Source: Zygnema cylindricum
Lineage: Eukaryota; Streptophyta; Zygnematophyceae; Zygnematales; Zygnemataceae
Length of the DNA stretch: 62,000 nucleotides
Direction of reading: 5' to 3'
NCBI GenBank assembly: GCA_037447655.1
Contig: JBBHKE010000655.1
Coordinates: 1 to 62,000, forward strand
Shown: one piece after another, positions 20,600 through 31,903 of the stretch
How the letters are laid out: each line of letters opens with the position of its first letter
How positions within the stretch are numbered: the stretch's first letter is position 1
The notes under the pieces: model-generated
Database searches by the model: none
What the model saw: only the letters and a program-made list of their open reading frames with translations
Told to the model about the DNA's origin: nothing
Made by a program: the position numbers and the translations under genes

Positions 20600-21798
20600 C
20601 TGCAACAATACGCATACGAAAAATCAATCACAAAAAATAATTGAAAAAAAAGCACATATTAAGGGGAAAACTAGTTCACAATTTTCAAAAACACTATTGA
20701 ATTTGTTTATATGCACCCCGTCTACCTCCTCTTCCTTCCTCCCTCCTCTTTATTTCTCCCCTTTGTGTAGCTTTGCCAAAATTTGTCACTTATTTTTTTC
20801 AATTCAAAAGAAAATCAGCTACATTTTATAATTAATTTCTAAAAAAAAAAATACAAGTTTATAACAAAAGACTACAGCCATAAAAAAAATACTTTATGGC
20901 AATGTAAAATTTGAAAAAAAGAATGTCGTTCTTTTCCTTTGATTGAAATTGAAAGGTTTTCCTAAATATTTTATTCATGATAATGACTAACGATTAGTTT
21001 TGGTTGTTAACATAAGATTATCGTGTTTGTGCTAATAGACCATTTTTACTAAATATCATTAAAAATGACTTAATTATATTTTTATAATTAATTATTTATG
21101 TTTTTTTATTTTTATTCTTAATTATTTATTTTGTCATTATTATAATTATATATATTATAACTTATAACTCGAATAATTTTTTTTTTTTTTTTTTTAAATA
21201 ATTTCTATTATTATTGTTATTACTATTATTATTATCGTAATAATTACTATCACTATTTTAATGACTTTATTTTCTATTATTGTTATTATTATTGTTATCA
21301 TTATTTATATAACTAATATTTTTATTATTACTTGATCACGTTTATTAATATTAATAAACGTGATCAAGTAATAATAAAAATATTAGTTATTATTGTAATA
21401 GTTATTGTTATTTTTATTAATATTGTTATAACTATTACTGTTATTGTGATTATCATTAGCATTATTTTACTTATTTTATTTTTATGTTATTCCTATTATT
21501 ATTTCAATGAATATTATTATTATTATTATTATTGATGTTAATTAATTATATTTATTAGTGTTGATATTATTATTATCTATTTTTCTTAATTGTTATTCAT
21601 TGATAGTTAATTTATATTTTGTGATTATTACAATTTAATAATCATTAATTACTATCAATAATTAGTGTAACTTATTAGTTATTAGTTATTACTTGTTAAT
21701 CATCAAACGCGTTTTGTTAAATTTTGATTGTTTTTTTTCTTTAAATAAGTATTAATTATTGAGTGTTAATCATTTAATATTAAATATCACGTATTCGA
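20600..21798 (-). other. Intron: conserved exon-proximal part and AT-rich block with a perfect palindrome
   Basis: About 220 bp resembling the other exon flanks (TTGAATTTGTTTATATGCAC, ATTTGTCACTTA) are followed by ~1 kb of ATT/TTATTG-rich sequence. It contains the 82-bp palindrome listed separately. Open frames here read Ile/Val/Tyr low complexity. Confidence 0.6.
21309..21390. repeat. 82-bp perfect palindrome
   Basis: Two 41-nt arms meet between 21349 and 21350 without a spacer. The central part is CGTTTATTAATATTAATAAA-like and the arms contain CTTGATCACG/CGTGATCAAG. Pairing breaks at 21308/21391. Confidence 0.9.
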
Positions 21799-24203
21799 TA
21801 AGGGACGGGGAGAGGGCGGGAAAAGAAAAGGTAAGGACGACAAGGGGGGAACGGTGGAAAGAGGGAGAGAGGAGGGGGGGAGAGGGGATGACAAAAGAGG
21901 GCGGGAGAGAGAGGGGGAGCGAGGAAAAGAGGGAAAGGGGGAGAGTGGGGAGGCGTTGTAGAATGGGGAATAAAGAGAGAGGGAGGGGGAGAAAGGGCGA
22001 AAGAGAATGGTCGGGTGATAGGAAGATAGAGAAGGAGAAATAAAAGTAGAGGAGGGGGAGGAAGGAGTGGAAAAGGGGAAAGGAGGGGGGTAAATGGCTG
22101 GCGAAGGGAGGAGGGGAAGGGTGAGGGGGAGGGGGGCAGGAGTGGGGCAGGGACGAGGAGGGAGTGTGAGAGGGACGGAGGGTGATGGCAGGAGGGTCGA
22201 GCGGGAGGGGAAAGTGTGAGATGGAAAGGTGGGTACGGGGGGGGGAGGGGAAGGAGAGGAGAGGGGGATAGGGGTAGAAATGGAAAGGTTGGCAGGGGGA
22301 GGGCTGGAGGAGGAGAGAATAATCGGAGGAAAGAAAGAGAAAAAAAGGAGTGTTGGGAGAGAACGAGGAGAGAGGGTGTACAGAGTGGTGAGAGAGGAGT
22401 TAGGAGCGGCGGTATATTGGGTGTAGGGGAGCAAGACGTGGAAGGCGAGAGATAGGGAAAGGTAGAGGAAGACTAATGGGAGGGTGGTAAGGAAAGGGAG
22501 AAAGGAAAAGAGGGGGAGAAGGAATGAGGGGCAGAATGGAGAGGTAGGAGGGGTATGGAGAAAGAGATATAGAGGGAGAGGGTGAGGGAGATGGAGAGAG
22601 ATAAGGGCAAGTGTAAGGCCAGAGGGTAGAGGAGGGAAGGAGCGGAAAGATGGTGGGTGAGGGGAAAAGAGGAAGAGAGGGATGCCGAGTAAGAGGGGGA
22701 GGGTGACGAGGCGGGCAGGGGGGGTATAAAAATCGAGAGAGAGAGGGGGAGAGGAGGAGAGGGAAAGAGTGGGAGGGGGCGAGAGAAGGGGAGGAGGAGA
22801 GGGGGGGAAATGGAGTTGGGGAGAGGCGAATAGGGAGAGAGTGAGAGCGAGAGTTGGAGGTGGAGAAGGCGAGATAAGGAGAGGGTCAGCGGAGGAGAGT
22901 AGAAGGAAGGGGCAGAGAGGGCGAGAGATTGAGGGAGGGGGAAAGGGAAAGAGGGGGAAAGTGCGAGAAGGTTAGTGGTAAAGAGGGAGGGAGAGGGGGA
23001 TATAGGAGAAGGGGGAGAGGTTAGGGACGAGGGAGTTGGAGAGTTGGAGAGGTGTAGAGGGGGGGGGAAGGAGAGATTAAGAAGGAGAAGAGGGAATAGA
23101 GAGAGGGGAGAAGTGGGAGAGAAAGAAAAGAGGTGAGGGAGATGAAAGAGGGGGTGACTTAAACAGCGAGGAGAGGGGATATTGCGATAGGAGGAGTGGG
23201 TGAATAAAAAGAGAGTCTAGAGATAATAGATATAGAAAAGAGTATTAGATAGATTAGTGGGGGAGAGGGATAGAGAGAGAGAAGGGAAAGAGATAAGGGA
23301 GGAAGTGGGAGAGGAAGAGGAATAGAGAAAAGGCGAAATGGAGAGGGAGAGCGGGAGAAAGGGATGCGCGGTAATAGAGAGGGGGATATCTGGAACGGGG
23401 AGGAGGATGGGATGGGTAGATTTTGAATGGGGATATTCGGAGAGGAGAGAGGGAGAGAGGGAGAGGAAGTTCGAGCGCAGGGGAAATGGGAGCAGGTGAG
23501 GACGAGCGGGAACGGAACGCCTTAGGGGTACAGAGGAAGAGGGGAAGAGATTGAGGAATTGGAAAAATAAGAGAGTGTAGGTGAGATGTGATGAGCGAGA
23601 GGGAGAGAGAGAGGTGGTGGGCGAGGCAAATGGAGGGGAAGACAGAGAGGAGGAAAGGGAGACGAACACAGAAGGGGAGGGAGAATGTAAGGTGGAAAAG
23701 AGGGGAAAAGAAAATAGTAGGGTAAGGGGGGTAGGGAGGTTCGGAGGGGGGGGTGAGGGAAGGAGAGGGAGAGGGAGGGTGAGAGGGATGAGAGAGAGAA
23801 GGAGAGGGAGGGGTAGATGGAGAGAGACTGGGCGTGGTAGAGGGTGGGAACGGGTGGCGGGGGTAGAGGGGAGTCAGAAAAAGGAAGCGGGGGAGTAGTC
23901 TAGAGGGCAAGTGGGGGAAAGGGGGAAAGGGGGAAAGGAGAAGAGCGATATAGATGGAGCGAGGGAGATATGTAATGGTAGGAGGGAAAGGCTGAGGAGA
24001 AGGGAGGAGGAAGTGGGGGTAGAGGGAGTGTGGGAGAACGGGAGAGGGGAAGAGAGAAGAGGAGGAATATGGGAAAGGGGGAGATGTGGGGAGAGGGGAA
24101 TAGAGGGAACGATGGAGGAGAGGGTGGAGGGGCGTGTAGGGAGGTAGAGAGGGCGAGAAAGGAAGATGGAGGGTGGGAAGAGAGGGGAGAGATAAGAATA
24201 TGG
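21799..24203. repeat. Polypurine block (~2.4 kb), intronic
   Basis: G/A-only on the plus strand with scattered T and C, same character as 16278-18548. It lies in the intron between the LRR exons at 24.8 and 20.5 kb. Confidence 0.9.
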
Positions 24204-24571
24204 AAAAAAGGACTCTAACCCTCTCTCATTACCTTCCTCGCGCTCGCTATAACACACGCCCGCGACTTCACCCAAACCCGCTTAAAACCTCTTCCTCACG
24301 TTCCCATCTCTCTCTTTTTCCTCTCTTTTGTCCTCTACCTCTTTCTCAACCTTTTTTTCCTCTCTCTTGCTGTCCCCTCTCTCTCTCTCCCCTTTCTCTC
24401 CTCTCTCTCTCTCCCCCTTTCTCTCCTCTCTCTCTCTCCCCTTTTACCCGTCGGAGCCTCTCCGCCACTCGCCCTCTCCTCCTCGCGTCCCTCTAACCCC
24501 CTCGTTCTTTTTTCCCATTGCCCTTGCCCTTCTCACCCACTTTCCTCTCCTCCATCCCCGCGTCCTTTTAC
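24204..24571. repeat. Polypyrimidine block (~0.35 kb), intronic
   Basis: C/T-rich on the plus strand, including three copies of a ~32-bp CCTTTCTCTCCTCTCTCTCT phrase at 24389-24440. It follows directly on the polypurine block in opposed orientation, as in the preceding module. Confidence 0.85.
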
Positions 24572-24756
24572 ACCATCAAGTCACGAAAACTTATACATTT
24601 AGATTGTTTGCATAAAAATTGTAGAATAAAATTTGTTTTATTTTTATAAACTTCAAAATTAGCTCATAGATCTCTGTGGCGAACTATTTTTTTACAGTAA
24701 ATCATTCCATTTAGTCCAGTTTTGATGCTCAACACAATCAGTGTCATGTCTCTTAC

Positions 24757-24828
24757 AAGATTTGGAGGGATGTCAGTTGAACGATGGACGAGGGAATGCT
24801 TCCACTCAACTCGTTGTCAGATAGCAAT
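24757..24828 (-). CDS. LRR exon (72 nt), second recognised repeat
   Basis: Acceptor TTCTTCACAG ends at 24829 and donor GTAAGAG starts at 24756. A 72-nt, phase-2 exon reading LLSDNELSGSIPSSIVQLTS and then LQI. All consensus LRR positions are kept. It is 1.2 kb downstream of the first repeat exon and shares its intron edges. Confidence 0.85.
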
Positions 24829-25179
24829 CTGTGAAGAAACAGACATTCGCAAACCCAATCAGAAAAAAAAAACATATATATATATGTATAAATATCAAGG
24901 GAAAAAAAAAAACAATTTATTAATTTTAATGACACTAGTGTATTTCTTTATACGCACTCCCCTTCCCCTTTCCCTCCTCCCACCATATTTTTTGGACAAA
25001 ATTTGTCACTTATTTTTTAAATATAATATAAATTCGACATATATAAATTAATAGATAGATCTAAATTAGCAGTAGTAAAATTTTATAACAAGGAATTACC
25101 TCCAAAAAGCCTATAGAGTAAAGGTAAACCAAAAAAAATTACAAAACAAAATCTTATGATTAAGGTTTACCAAATATTA
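24829..25179 (-). other. Short intron part: exon flank and AT-rich block
   Basis: Exon-proximal homology (ACAAAATTTGTCACTTATTT) followed by AT-rich sequence. The smallest of the four modules. Confidence 0.55.
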
Positions 25180-25872
25180 ACCTCCCCCCCCTCTTACCCT
25201 CCTCCAGTACCCCCCCCCCGCCCCGACCGCTATCGCCCCATGCCCTTCTTTCCCCTCCCCCTCTCTCGCACCCTCCTCCTTCACCTCCCTCGTACCTCCC
25301 CCCTCTCTCTCTCCCTCTACCACGCCATCACTCTTTCCTTCTTTCTCTGTCTCTCCCTCTTTACCCCCCTTTTTCTTTCCCACTTTTCCTTTCCCACTTT
25401 TCCTTTCCCCTCCCTTTTTCTCTTTCCTTATCACACCTTTCACCGTCCTATTTTTTCTCGTCTCTTTCTCTCATTTTTTTCTCTCCCCTTATCCTCCTCT
25501 CCCCCTCTCCCCTTCTAACCCTCGACCCTTCTTCCCCTCGCTCACTCTCCCGCTCTCCCTCTCTCATCTTGTGTTCCACCCCTTCTCCCCCCTTCCCTAT
25601 CTCACCGTCCACTCTCTCCACCTCTCTATTCTCTCTCTCCCACTTCCGCTCTCTCCCACACCCCTCTACGCCCCCGTCCCTACCTCACGCCCGTCCCCTC
25701 TTCCCCTTCTCTCTCTCTGGCCCTTTCCCCCTCCACAGCCCCCTCTCCCTTGTCCTCTTTATCTTCCTCTCTTCTACTCTCTCTTTCTCCCCCTCTCTCA
25801 GTCTCCTCTTTTTACTCTTCCCCCTCCTCCCCCTCCCCCTCCTCTCTCTCTCTCTACCACGTCCTCCCCCTC
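25180..25872. repeat. Polypyrimidine block (~0.7 kb), intronic
   Basis: C/T-rich plus strand in the intron between the 26.0- and 24.8-kb LRR exons. No purine partner block is present in this module. Long frames here are artefacts. Confidence 0.9.
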
Positions 25873-26038
25873 AGATTGTCTTTTATAAATGTTAAAATAT
25901 AAGTAAAATTCAAAATGAGAATGATTTTATTTTAACAAACTTCAAAATTACTTGTGTGTTGAACACTTTTTTGCAAAATTTTTTTTTTATTTGGACCACT
26001 TTTTATGCGTAACACAACCGTAGTGTCATGTGTCTCAC

Positions 26039-26110
26039 AATTCTTGGAGGGATGTCAGTTGACCGATAGACGATGGAATGCTTCCACTCATCTGGTTGTA
26101 ATTGAGAACT
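26039..26110 (-). CDS. LRR exon (72 nt), first recognised repeat
   Basis: Acceptor ATCAAAG ends at 26111 and donor GTGAG starts at 26038. A 72-nt phase-2 exon reading VLNYNQMSGSIPSSIGQLTS and then LQE. Joined to exon 2 (ending GRLNL plus AT), the split codon becomes ATA and the sequence GRLNLIVLNYNQMSGSIP fits LRR spacing exactly, supporting direct splicing across the 5.3-kb intron. The acceptor lacks a long pyrimidine tract. Confidence 0.82.
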
Positions 26111-27839
26111 CTTTGATAATAGACATCCACAAAACAAATCATAAAAATTAAAAATTGAAAACAAAAAAAATATCAAAGGACAAAAACCTATAGTTTACAT
26201 TTTTCAAAAACACTAAGGCATTTGTTTACATGCAAATTTTGTCCCCCTTCTGTTTAACCTTCAACCCCGACCCTTTATTTTCAAAAAAATGAAGGTCAAT
26301 TTAAAATAATTAAATTACTATATATTAAAATGACAATTTTTATTTTTTAAATTAGATCTTTATGTTTTACCGGTGTTCTTTAGAGACCGTTTTTATTTTA
26401 CATCATTAGGAATTACTTAACGGTTTTTCTTATAATTGATTATTATTTTTTCAATGATTTTTTGTAATTAATAATTCACTTTTATCATCGTTGCAATTAT
26501 ATTATTGTTAATCATTTCTTCAAAATTTACATTCATACTTTTAAAAACATTTTATATATATTTTTTATTATAATTATTAATATTACTATATTTTACTACG
26601 ATCATCATTGTTATTTATTTTATTAATATATACTATCACTATTTGAATTATTGTCGTTATAAGTATTGAAAAAAATATAGTGTTTAACATTATTACTATG
26701 AGTAACTATTATTCATATTATTATTATTTTTGTTATTATCACTAATATTTTTATTATTAATATTCATATTAATTTTACTATTAATAATATTATTATTATC
26801 GTTATTGTTATTCATAATACTAGTTTATTATTAATATTATTATGTTTCTTTTTATTGTTATTTTTATTGTTATTATTGAAATTTCTATTATTATTTTTGT
26901 TTCTATTATTATTATTTTGGTTGTTGTTATTATTGTGATTTTTGTTGTTATTATGATTCTCGTTTTTTTTTCGATTGTTGTTATTCTGGTGATTGTCGTT
27001 ATCGTTGTGATTGATGTTATTACTATAAGTATTGTTGAGAATACGATTGTTGTTATTGTTATGATTGGTGTGATTGTTGTTATTGTAGTGATTGTTGTTT
27101 TTGCATTAATTGTTGTTATTGTTATTTTTGTTGTTATTTTTGTTCTAAATGTTTTATTTATTATTGTTGCTATTACAGTTGTAGTTGTCGTTATTAATAT
27201 TGTTGTTATTATTGTGATTATTGTTATTATTGTTATTATTATTATTGTTATTATTACTACTATTAAAGTATTGATTATTGATTATTGCGTATTAAGTGTT
27301 AATAATTATGTCACGGTTATTAATCATTAATTACAAAATAGCACAGATTAAGTATTAAGTTTTAAATATCAAGTTGTTTATCAAGCATCAAGTAGTAATT
27401 AATTAATATAAAACATTGACTGTAGATTATTAAGTATTATTTATGAATCATTAATTAATAATAATTAAGTATTTAGTATTAAGTATTAAGTATGGAGGAT
27501 TAAGTATTGAGTTTAACTTTTAATACGTATGAATTGTTCGATATTGATAACAAACTTTCAAGTATTTACCACTAATTATTGAAAATTAAGTAATGAGTAT
27601 TAACTTCAAATTTGAATTAGAAAATTTTAATTACTTAGTATTAAATAATAAGTATTATGTTTTCATTTTTAATTATTAATCATCAGATATTAAGTATTCG
27701 ATATTTTATTTTAATTATTGCTTATTCATCATTAAGCATTAACTACTGATTATTATTAAATATCAAGTAATAAGTCTTAAATATTACGACTAAAGTATTA
27801 ATTACTAAGTTTAAATTCTTAAATATTAAATAAATAATT
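26111..27839 (-). other. Intron: exon flank and AT-rich (ATT/GTT)n block
   Basis: About 170 bp of exon-flank homology, then ~1.5 kb of ATT-, GTT- and TTAAGTATT-rich sequence. The 162-codon frame at 26842-27330 is simply translated ATT/GTT repeats (Ile/Val) and is not a gene. Confidence 0.65.
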
Positions 27840-29760
27840 TCTCCTCTCTTTCTCTCACTCTCTCTCTCTCTCTCTCCATCTTTTTCCCCATCTCTCTCCA
27901 TCTCTCCCTCACCCTCTCTCTACCTTCCTCTTCAGTACCCCTCACTCTTCCCCCCCATCACTCCCTCTACTCATCTCCCCCTCACCTCTAACACTCACCC
28001 TCAACACTTCTCCTCTTCCCACCTTCCAGCCCCCGCCTCACTTTTCCTCTTCCCCTCCCCCTCCCCTCCTCTCCCTCGCCCACTCTCTCCCTCTCTCTCC
28101 CGCTCTCTCTTTCTTTTCCTTTCCCGCTCTCTCCTTCTCTCCCTCTCCCCCTCGCCGCCTTTCTGCCTCTCCACGACGTCTTTTCTCAACCTCTCCTACT
28201 CTCCTTTCGTCTCTCCCTCTCCCTTCCTCCATCCCTCTCTCACCCTCTTTTTTCTCCCTCTCCCCCTTTCCTCCAGTCCCTCTCTCCCCCTCGCCACTTC
28301 TCCTTCATGATCCTTCTCCACCTCCCCACGTTCCCCCCGCCCCAACTCCCCATGCCCCTCTCTCTCCCCCACCTCCAATCTCCTCCCCTCCACCTCTTCC
28401 CTCACTCTCTATTCCTTTCCTCACCCTCTTCCCCTCTCTTTTCCCATCTCTCCTCTATCCCCTCTCTACTTCTTCCTTGTTACCAGTTTCCCTTTTCCTC
28501 TCTACTCCCTCTCACCTCTCGTTCTCCCTCCCCTCTATCCTCCATCTCTCCTCTCTCATTCTCCATCTCTCACCATCTCCCCTGTCCCCCTTTCTCCCTG
28601 ACTCCACCTAACCGTCTCCCCCTCACCCCCTCTCCACCTTCCTCCCCCCAATGACATACCACTTTCACCCTCCCCCCCCCCCCTCACTCCTTTTTGCCCC
28701 CTCCACACCTCTCTCTCTCCCCCTCTCCCCCTCTATCTCCCTCCCCCTCTCGCTCCGGCCTTCTGCCCATTTTCCCGTCTCCCTCTCTCCCCCTCCCTCC
28801 CCTCTCCTTTAATCGCCCTCTCCACATCCTCCTCCCCTTTTACCCCTCTTCCACTATCCCTTTCTCCCCCTCTCCCTATTTCTCTTTTCCCTATCTCCCC
28901 TTCTTCCCCTATTCACCTCTCCTACTCCCTCTCTCCCGCCCTTTCCCCCTATCCCACTCACTCTCTCTCTTCTCCCTCTCTTCTTCCTCCCCCTCTTCCT
29001 CCCCCTCCCACTCCCCCTCTCCCTTGCCCCCCCACACCTCTCACCCGCTAGCTCCCCCCTCTCTCTCGCCCCACTCCCCTTCCCCCCATTCCACCCTCCA
29101 CTTCCCACCCCTCTCCCTTTCCCTTCCTCTCCCTCTTCTTGTTTATTACGCTTTGTTCCTCGCCTTTTACCTCTCCCCCTCTTGCCCACTCTCCCCTTCT
29201 CTCTCTTCCCCATTTCATCCCCCTCCTTCTCTATCCCTCTCCCCCTTTCCCCCTCTTTCTATCCTAGTTCCGTCCCTCTCTCTGTCTCTTTGCCCATCTC
29301 CCCCTCTCCACTCTCCCTCTCCCGGCGCATCCAGCTCTCTCTCTACTCACCCCTTTCTATCCCTCATCCCTTCTCTTCATCCCCTTCTCTCTCCACTCCC
29401 GTAGTTGTCTCTCCCATTTTTTCCCCCCCTCTCCCCACCCCACTTCGCCCCCTCTACCTTTCTATTTCCTTTCTTTTTCATACGCTCTCTCTTTTTCTTT
29501 TTCCTTTCTCCCTTTCCCTCTCTCTATTCTTCTCACTGTCCCTCGTCGTCTCCCTTTCCCTCCCAACTCTCCCCCTCCCTCCACCTCCCTCTCTCGGTGT
29601 CCTTGTCTTCCTCTCCCCTTCCCCCTTTCACCTCTTTTTCCCTCTTCCTTTTTGTATTTTCTCCCTTTATCCCCTTCTCCCCCTGTCCACCACTCGCCCT
29701 CTCTCTCTCTCTCCTCTCCCTCCCTCTCTCCCAGTCTCAACCCGTCCCTAATTTTTTCTC
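27840..29760. repeat. Polypyrimidine block (~1.9 kb), intronic
   Basis: Plus strand almost only C/T, without fixed period, in the intron between LRR gene exon 2 and the first 72-nt exon. The overlapping long frames on both strands are low-complexity shadows. Confidence 0.9.
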
Positions 29761-31437
29761 CCACTATAACTCTTACTACTCTATACTTGGAAATTTGTTG
29801 TTCCTTTTTTATTTTTTGCATCAATAATCTCATCTCCTTTCCGAATGCAAAACGTAATTTTTTTTTGCATCCTGTCTTAAATCCACATATCTTAATGTTG
29901 TTCCGTTTTGGTGTTGTAATTTTGAAAGGCCACGAATTATGGATCCCTTTAAAGAGATCACCTTTACGAAGTTATTAGATGGCGCATAATAAAATCATTC
30001 AAATATTCAAACGAAATATACTTTGACACTTCCTACTATACTCCTCCAACAAAAATCGGATGCAAGAAAAAAAATGTTTTTTCTTTTACCACAACCATGC
30101 ATGTATCCAACTTTTCCCGTTACGTTTTGTGAGAAGATGCATCCCTTCTCCCACAGTTCACTCACAAGTATGACAAGCTTGTAAGATTCCCAATCTCTGG
30201 CGCAATTATCCCCACCAATTCAAAACTTCTTAGAAATCTGCAGTGCCCACCCGCATAGTTTCCCACTTTCTCACTCAAAAATCACCCCTTCCTCTCTCGC
30301 ATCAACCAAAAATGAAACATCAACTAGCTGCCCCATATTATTTTACAATCCCCCCCTCCAACCCCAACCCTTCTTCTATAACATTTTTTTTGCACCCGCC
30401 GGGTTGTTAAACACCGCCCATATATATCGCCCTCCCTTCCCCCCTCGGAGAAAGAGAGCGAGGGGGGGAAAGAGCGGCGAGGGGAGGGGTTTTGGGGGAG
30501 GGAAGGGTGAAAGATTAAAAATTGAACGATAGAAAAACTCAAAATAATTTACAATAATGGTGTCCAACAAGCATTCCCGTTTTTAATCGCACTTTTCTCA
30601 CTTACAGTTTGAACTGTAAAAATCTAACCTGAACGCCATACATTTGAACGAATAGTACCACGCAAAACAGCACGCGAACGCAACATGACATTTCACTAGA
30701 TAGTGTAAGTACGTACAGGAAAAAGACCAAACTATGTGGCGTGTGAAACAATAGCGCGTACAAATTACTACTAGCAACATTCCCTCTCTCAATGTGAGAA
30801 TCCGTACAAGACAAACAATCCTAGTCTCAACCTTCCACTTACAAACACATCGTTTAGTTAACATATCAGTCAACGTATCAACTGTTTTTTCACATGTCGG
30901 CACAATACATACAAAACTGCTAAACAGCAAAAGTATTTACAGGACCAAACGCCAAAATCCGCCATGCGTGAAACAAAGGCGCGTACCTATTCGTACCAAT
31001 GCATGAAACCTAACAGGGGGTGGGAGGGGTTAGGGGGGGTGGGGTGGGGCGTGCAAGGAGGGTTTGATTCACTTCTCCCCACCACTACCCCGAGAAACCG
31101 TTTCAGCTATATCCCTTGTCACCCCTCTCCTCACCCCCTTTTCTAAACCCTTAAGAAAAGGACGAAATTTTCATGGTAGACATATCTCAGTATTTTTCTC
31201 ACGCCATCCTTTGCTCCTCTTTCCCCCCTCCCCTATCCACCCATATTTCTACTGCTACTGTCCCCTAAAGCCTCCCCAAGGCATCACTGTAAATGCCCGT
31301 CGCAACAAAGATTGCAACCGACTTTGTCAAGCTCCAATGTGAAATGTAAGTTCGAAATAAAGAGAGAGGGGAGGAAAGAAGGAAAGTCATAAGCGGATCT
31401 TTCGCAGCAAAGTGTGCACCCATCGATAATCACTCAC
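29761..31437 (-). other. Intron 2 of the LRR gene, 5' part, with two G-rich clusters
   Basis: No exon recognised. G-rich clusters at 30462-30507 and 31016-31049 fit the G3+N1-12 quadruplex pattern on the plus (template) strand. A segment at about 30690-30760 resembles 30920-31000 (GTGAAACAA.AGCGCGTAC). Confidence 0.5.
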
Positions 31438-31648
31438 ATCAAATTCAAGCGGCCAGAATCATCGCATTCAAAGGGTGCATACGAGCCGTATCCGTCTCCA
31501 TTACATTCGATCGGGAGAAAGTTCTCCTGGTTGACAATGGCCGCCTTCACCGCCTCCAGAGCGGCCTCTGCAGCAGAATCGCACGGACACCCGTTAGAAG
31601 GACGAATTGGAGCCACCCTTGGCACGTGTGAAAACATGGACTCCACAA
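31438..31648 (-). CDS. Exon 2 of the LRR gene: LRR N-terminal cap
   Basis: 211 nt, acceptor TTTTAG ending at 31649, donor GTGAGT starting at 31437. It begins in phase 1 and ends in phase 2. The peptide starts IVESMFSHVPRV, contains CPC, then AALEAVKAAIVNQENFLP, then a C...C pair in ECNGDGYGSYAPFEC, and ends DDSGRLNL. The pattern (helix with AL..V..AI, Cys pair, G-R-L before the first LRR) matches the cap domain of plant LRR proteins, although the usual Trp residues are absent. It reads directly into the 72-nt LRR exons. Confidence 0.75.
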
Positions 31649-31691
31649 CTAAAATAAAGAGGAATTAAGAGTCAAGGAGAGAAATACTTAC
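31649..31691 (-). other. 43-nt intron 1 of the LRR gene
   Basis: Starts GTAAGTATTT and ends CTTTATTTTAG, with a CTTGACTCTTAAT region that could serve as branch point. Unspliced read-through meets a TGA within eight codons. It is much shorter than most plant introns and than the other introns of this gene. Confidence 0.6.
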
Positions 31692-31794
31692 TGTCTTGCT
31701 CCGCCATGTCTATGGGTCCAGGGTAGTACCCCACTACAAGTGCCACGTGGCACGCAAAGACCATCAATGTCAAGAAAACTGTGATGGCAGCCAT
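31692..31794 (-). CDS. Exon 1 of the LRR gene: signal peptide
   Basis: ATG at 31794 in a good context (GCCATGG). The 34 codons plus one base read MAAITVFLTLMVFACHVALV followed by VGYYPGPIDMAEQD. This is a short N-region, a hydrophobic core of about 18 residues and a likely cleavage after VVG, so the product should enter the secretory pathway. The donor is A|GTAAGT at 31692/31691, phase 1. The coding sequence contains the palindrome TGCCACGTGGCA (31741-31752). Confidence 0.75.
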
Positions 31795-31828
31795 GGCTAC
31801 AAATTCGCCTTGTCACTTTGTAAGAAAC

Positions 31829-31903
31829 GCCACGTGGCAATATTATATCAAAATTCGATCAGGGTTTTGACGATTGAGGGTGGAAAATTCTCGCTATATA
31901 GAT
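31829..31903 (-). promoter_or_regulatory. Candidate core promoter of the LRR gene (TATA-like, G-box)
   Basis: Upstream of the ATG at 31794 are a perfect G-box palindrome GCCACGTGGC at 31829-31838 and a TATA-like CTATATAG (31893-31902 region) about 100 nt from the start codon. Position fits, but both motifs are short and GCCACGTGGC recurs elsewhere in the window (near 39943 and 56812). Confidence 0.3.

Larger units (their letters stand above)
15425..31794 (-). other. Gene span: modular LRR receptor-like or secreted LRR protein
   Basis: Six exons on the minus strand, in transcript order: 31692-31794, 31438-31648, 26039-26110, 24757-24828, 20528-20599, 15425-15496. Splice phases agree throughout (1, then 2 at every later junction), and the joined product keeps exact 24-residue LRR spacing. 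The introns are 43 bp, 5.3 kb, 1.2 kb, 4.2 kb and 5.0 kb. The predicted product so far is 200 residues: signal peptide, Cys-containing N-cap and four plant-type LRRs with the xxNxLSGxIPxxI pattern. No transmembrane segment, kinase domain or stop was found downstream of 15425. The 3' end may be short, undetected, or lost to the TE insertions at 8.8-14.9 kb. The family suggests extracellular recognition (RLK/RLP type); that role is inferred. Confidence 0.75.

Noticed and set aside
26842-27330. 162-codon Ile/Val frame
   Set aside because: Direct translation of ATT/GTT microsatellite; no charged residues or membrane topology of a real protein.
28694-29404. 236-codon plus-strand frame
   Set aside because: C/T low-complexity tract in an intron of the minus-strand LRR gene.
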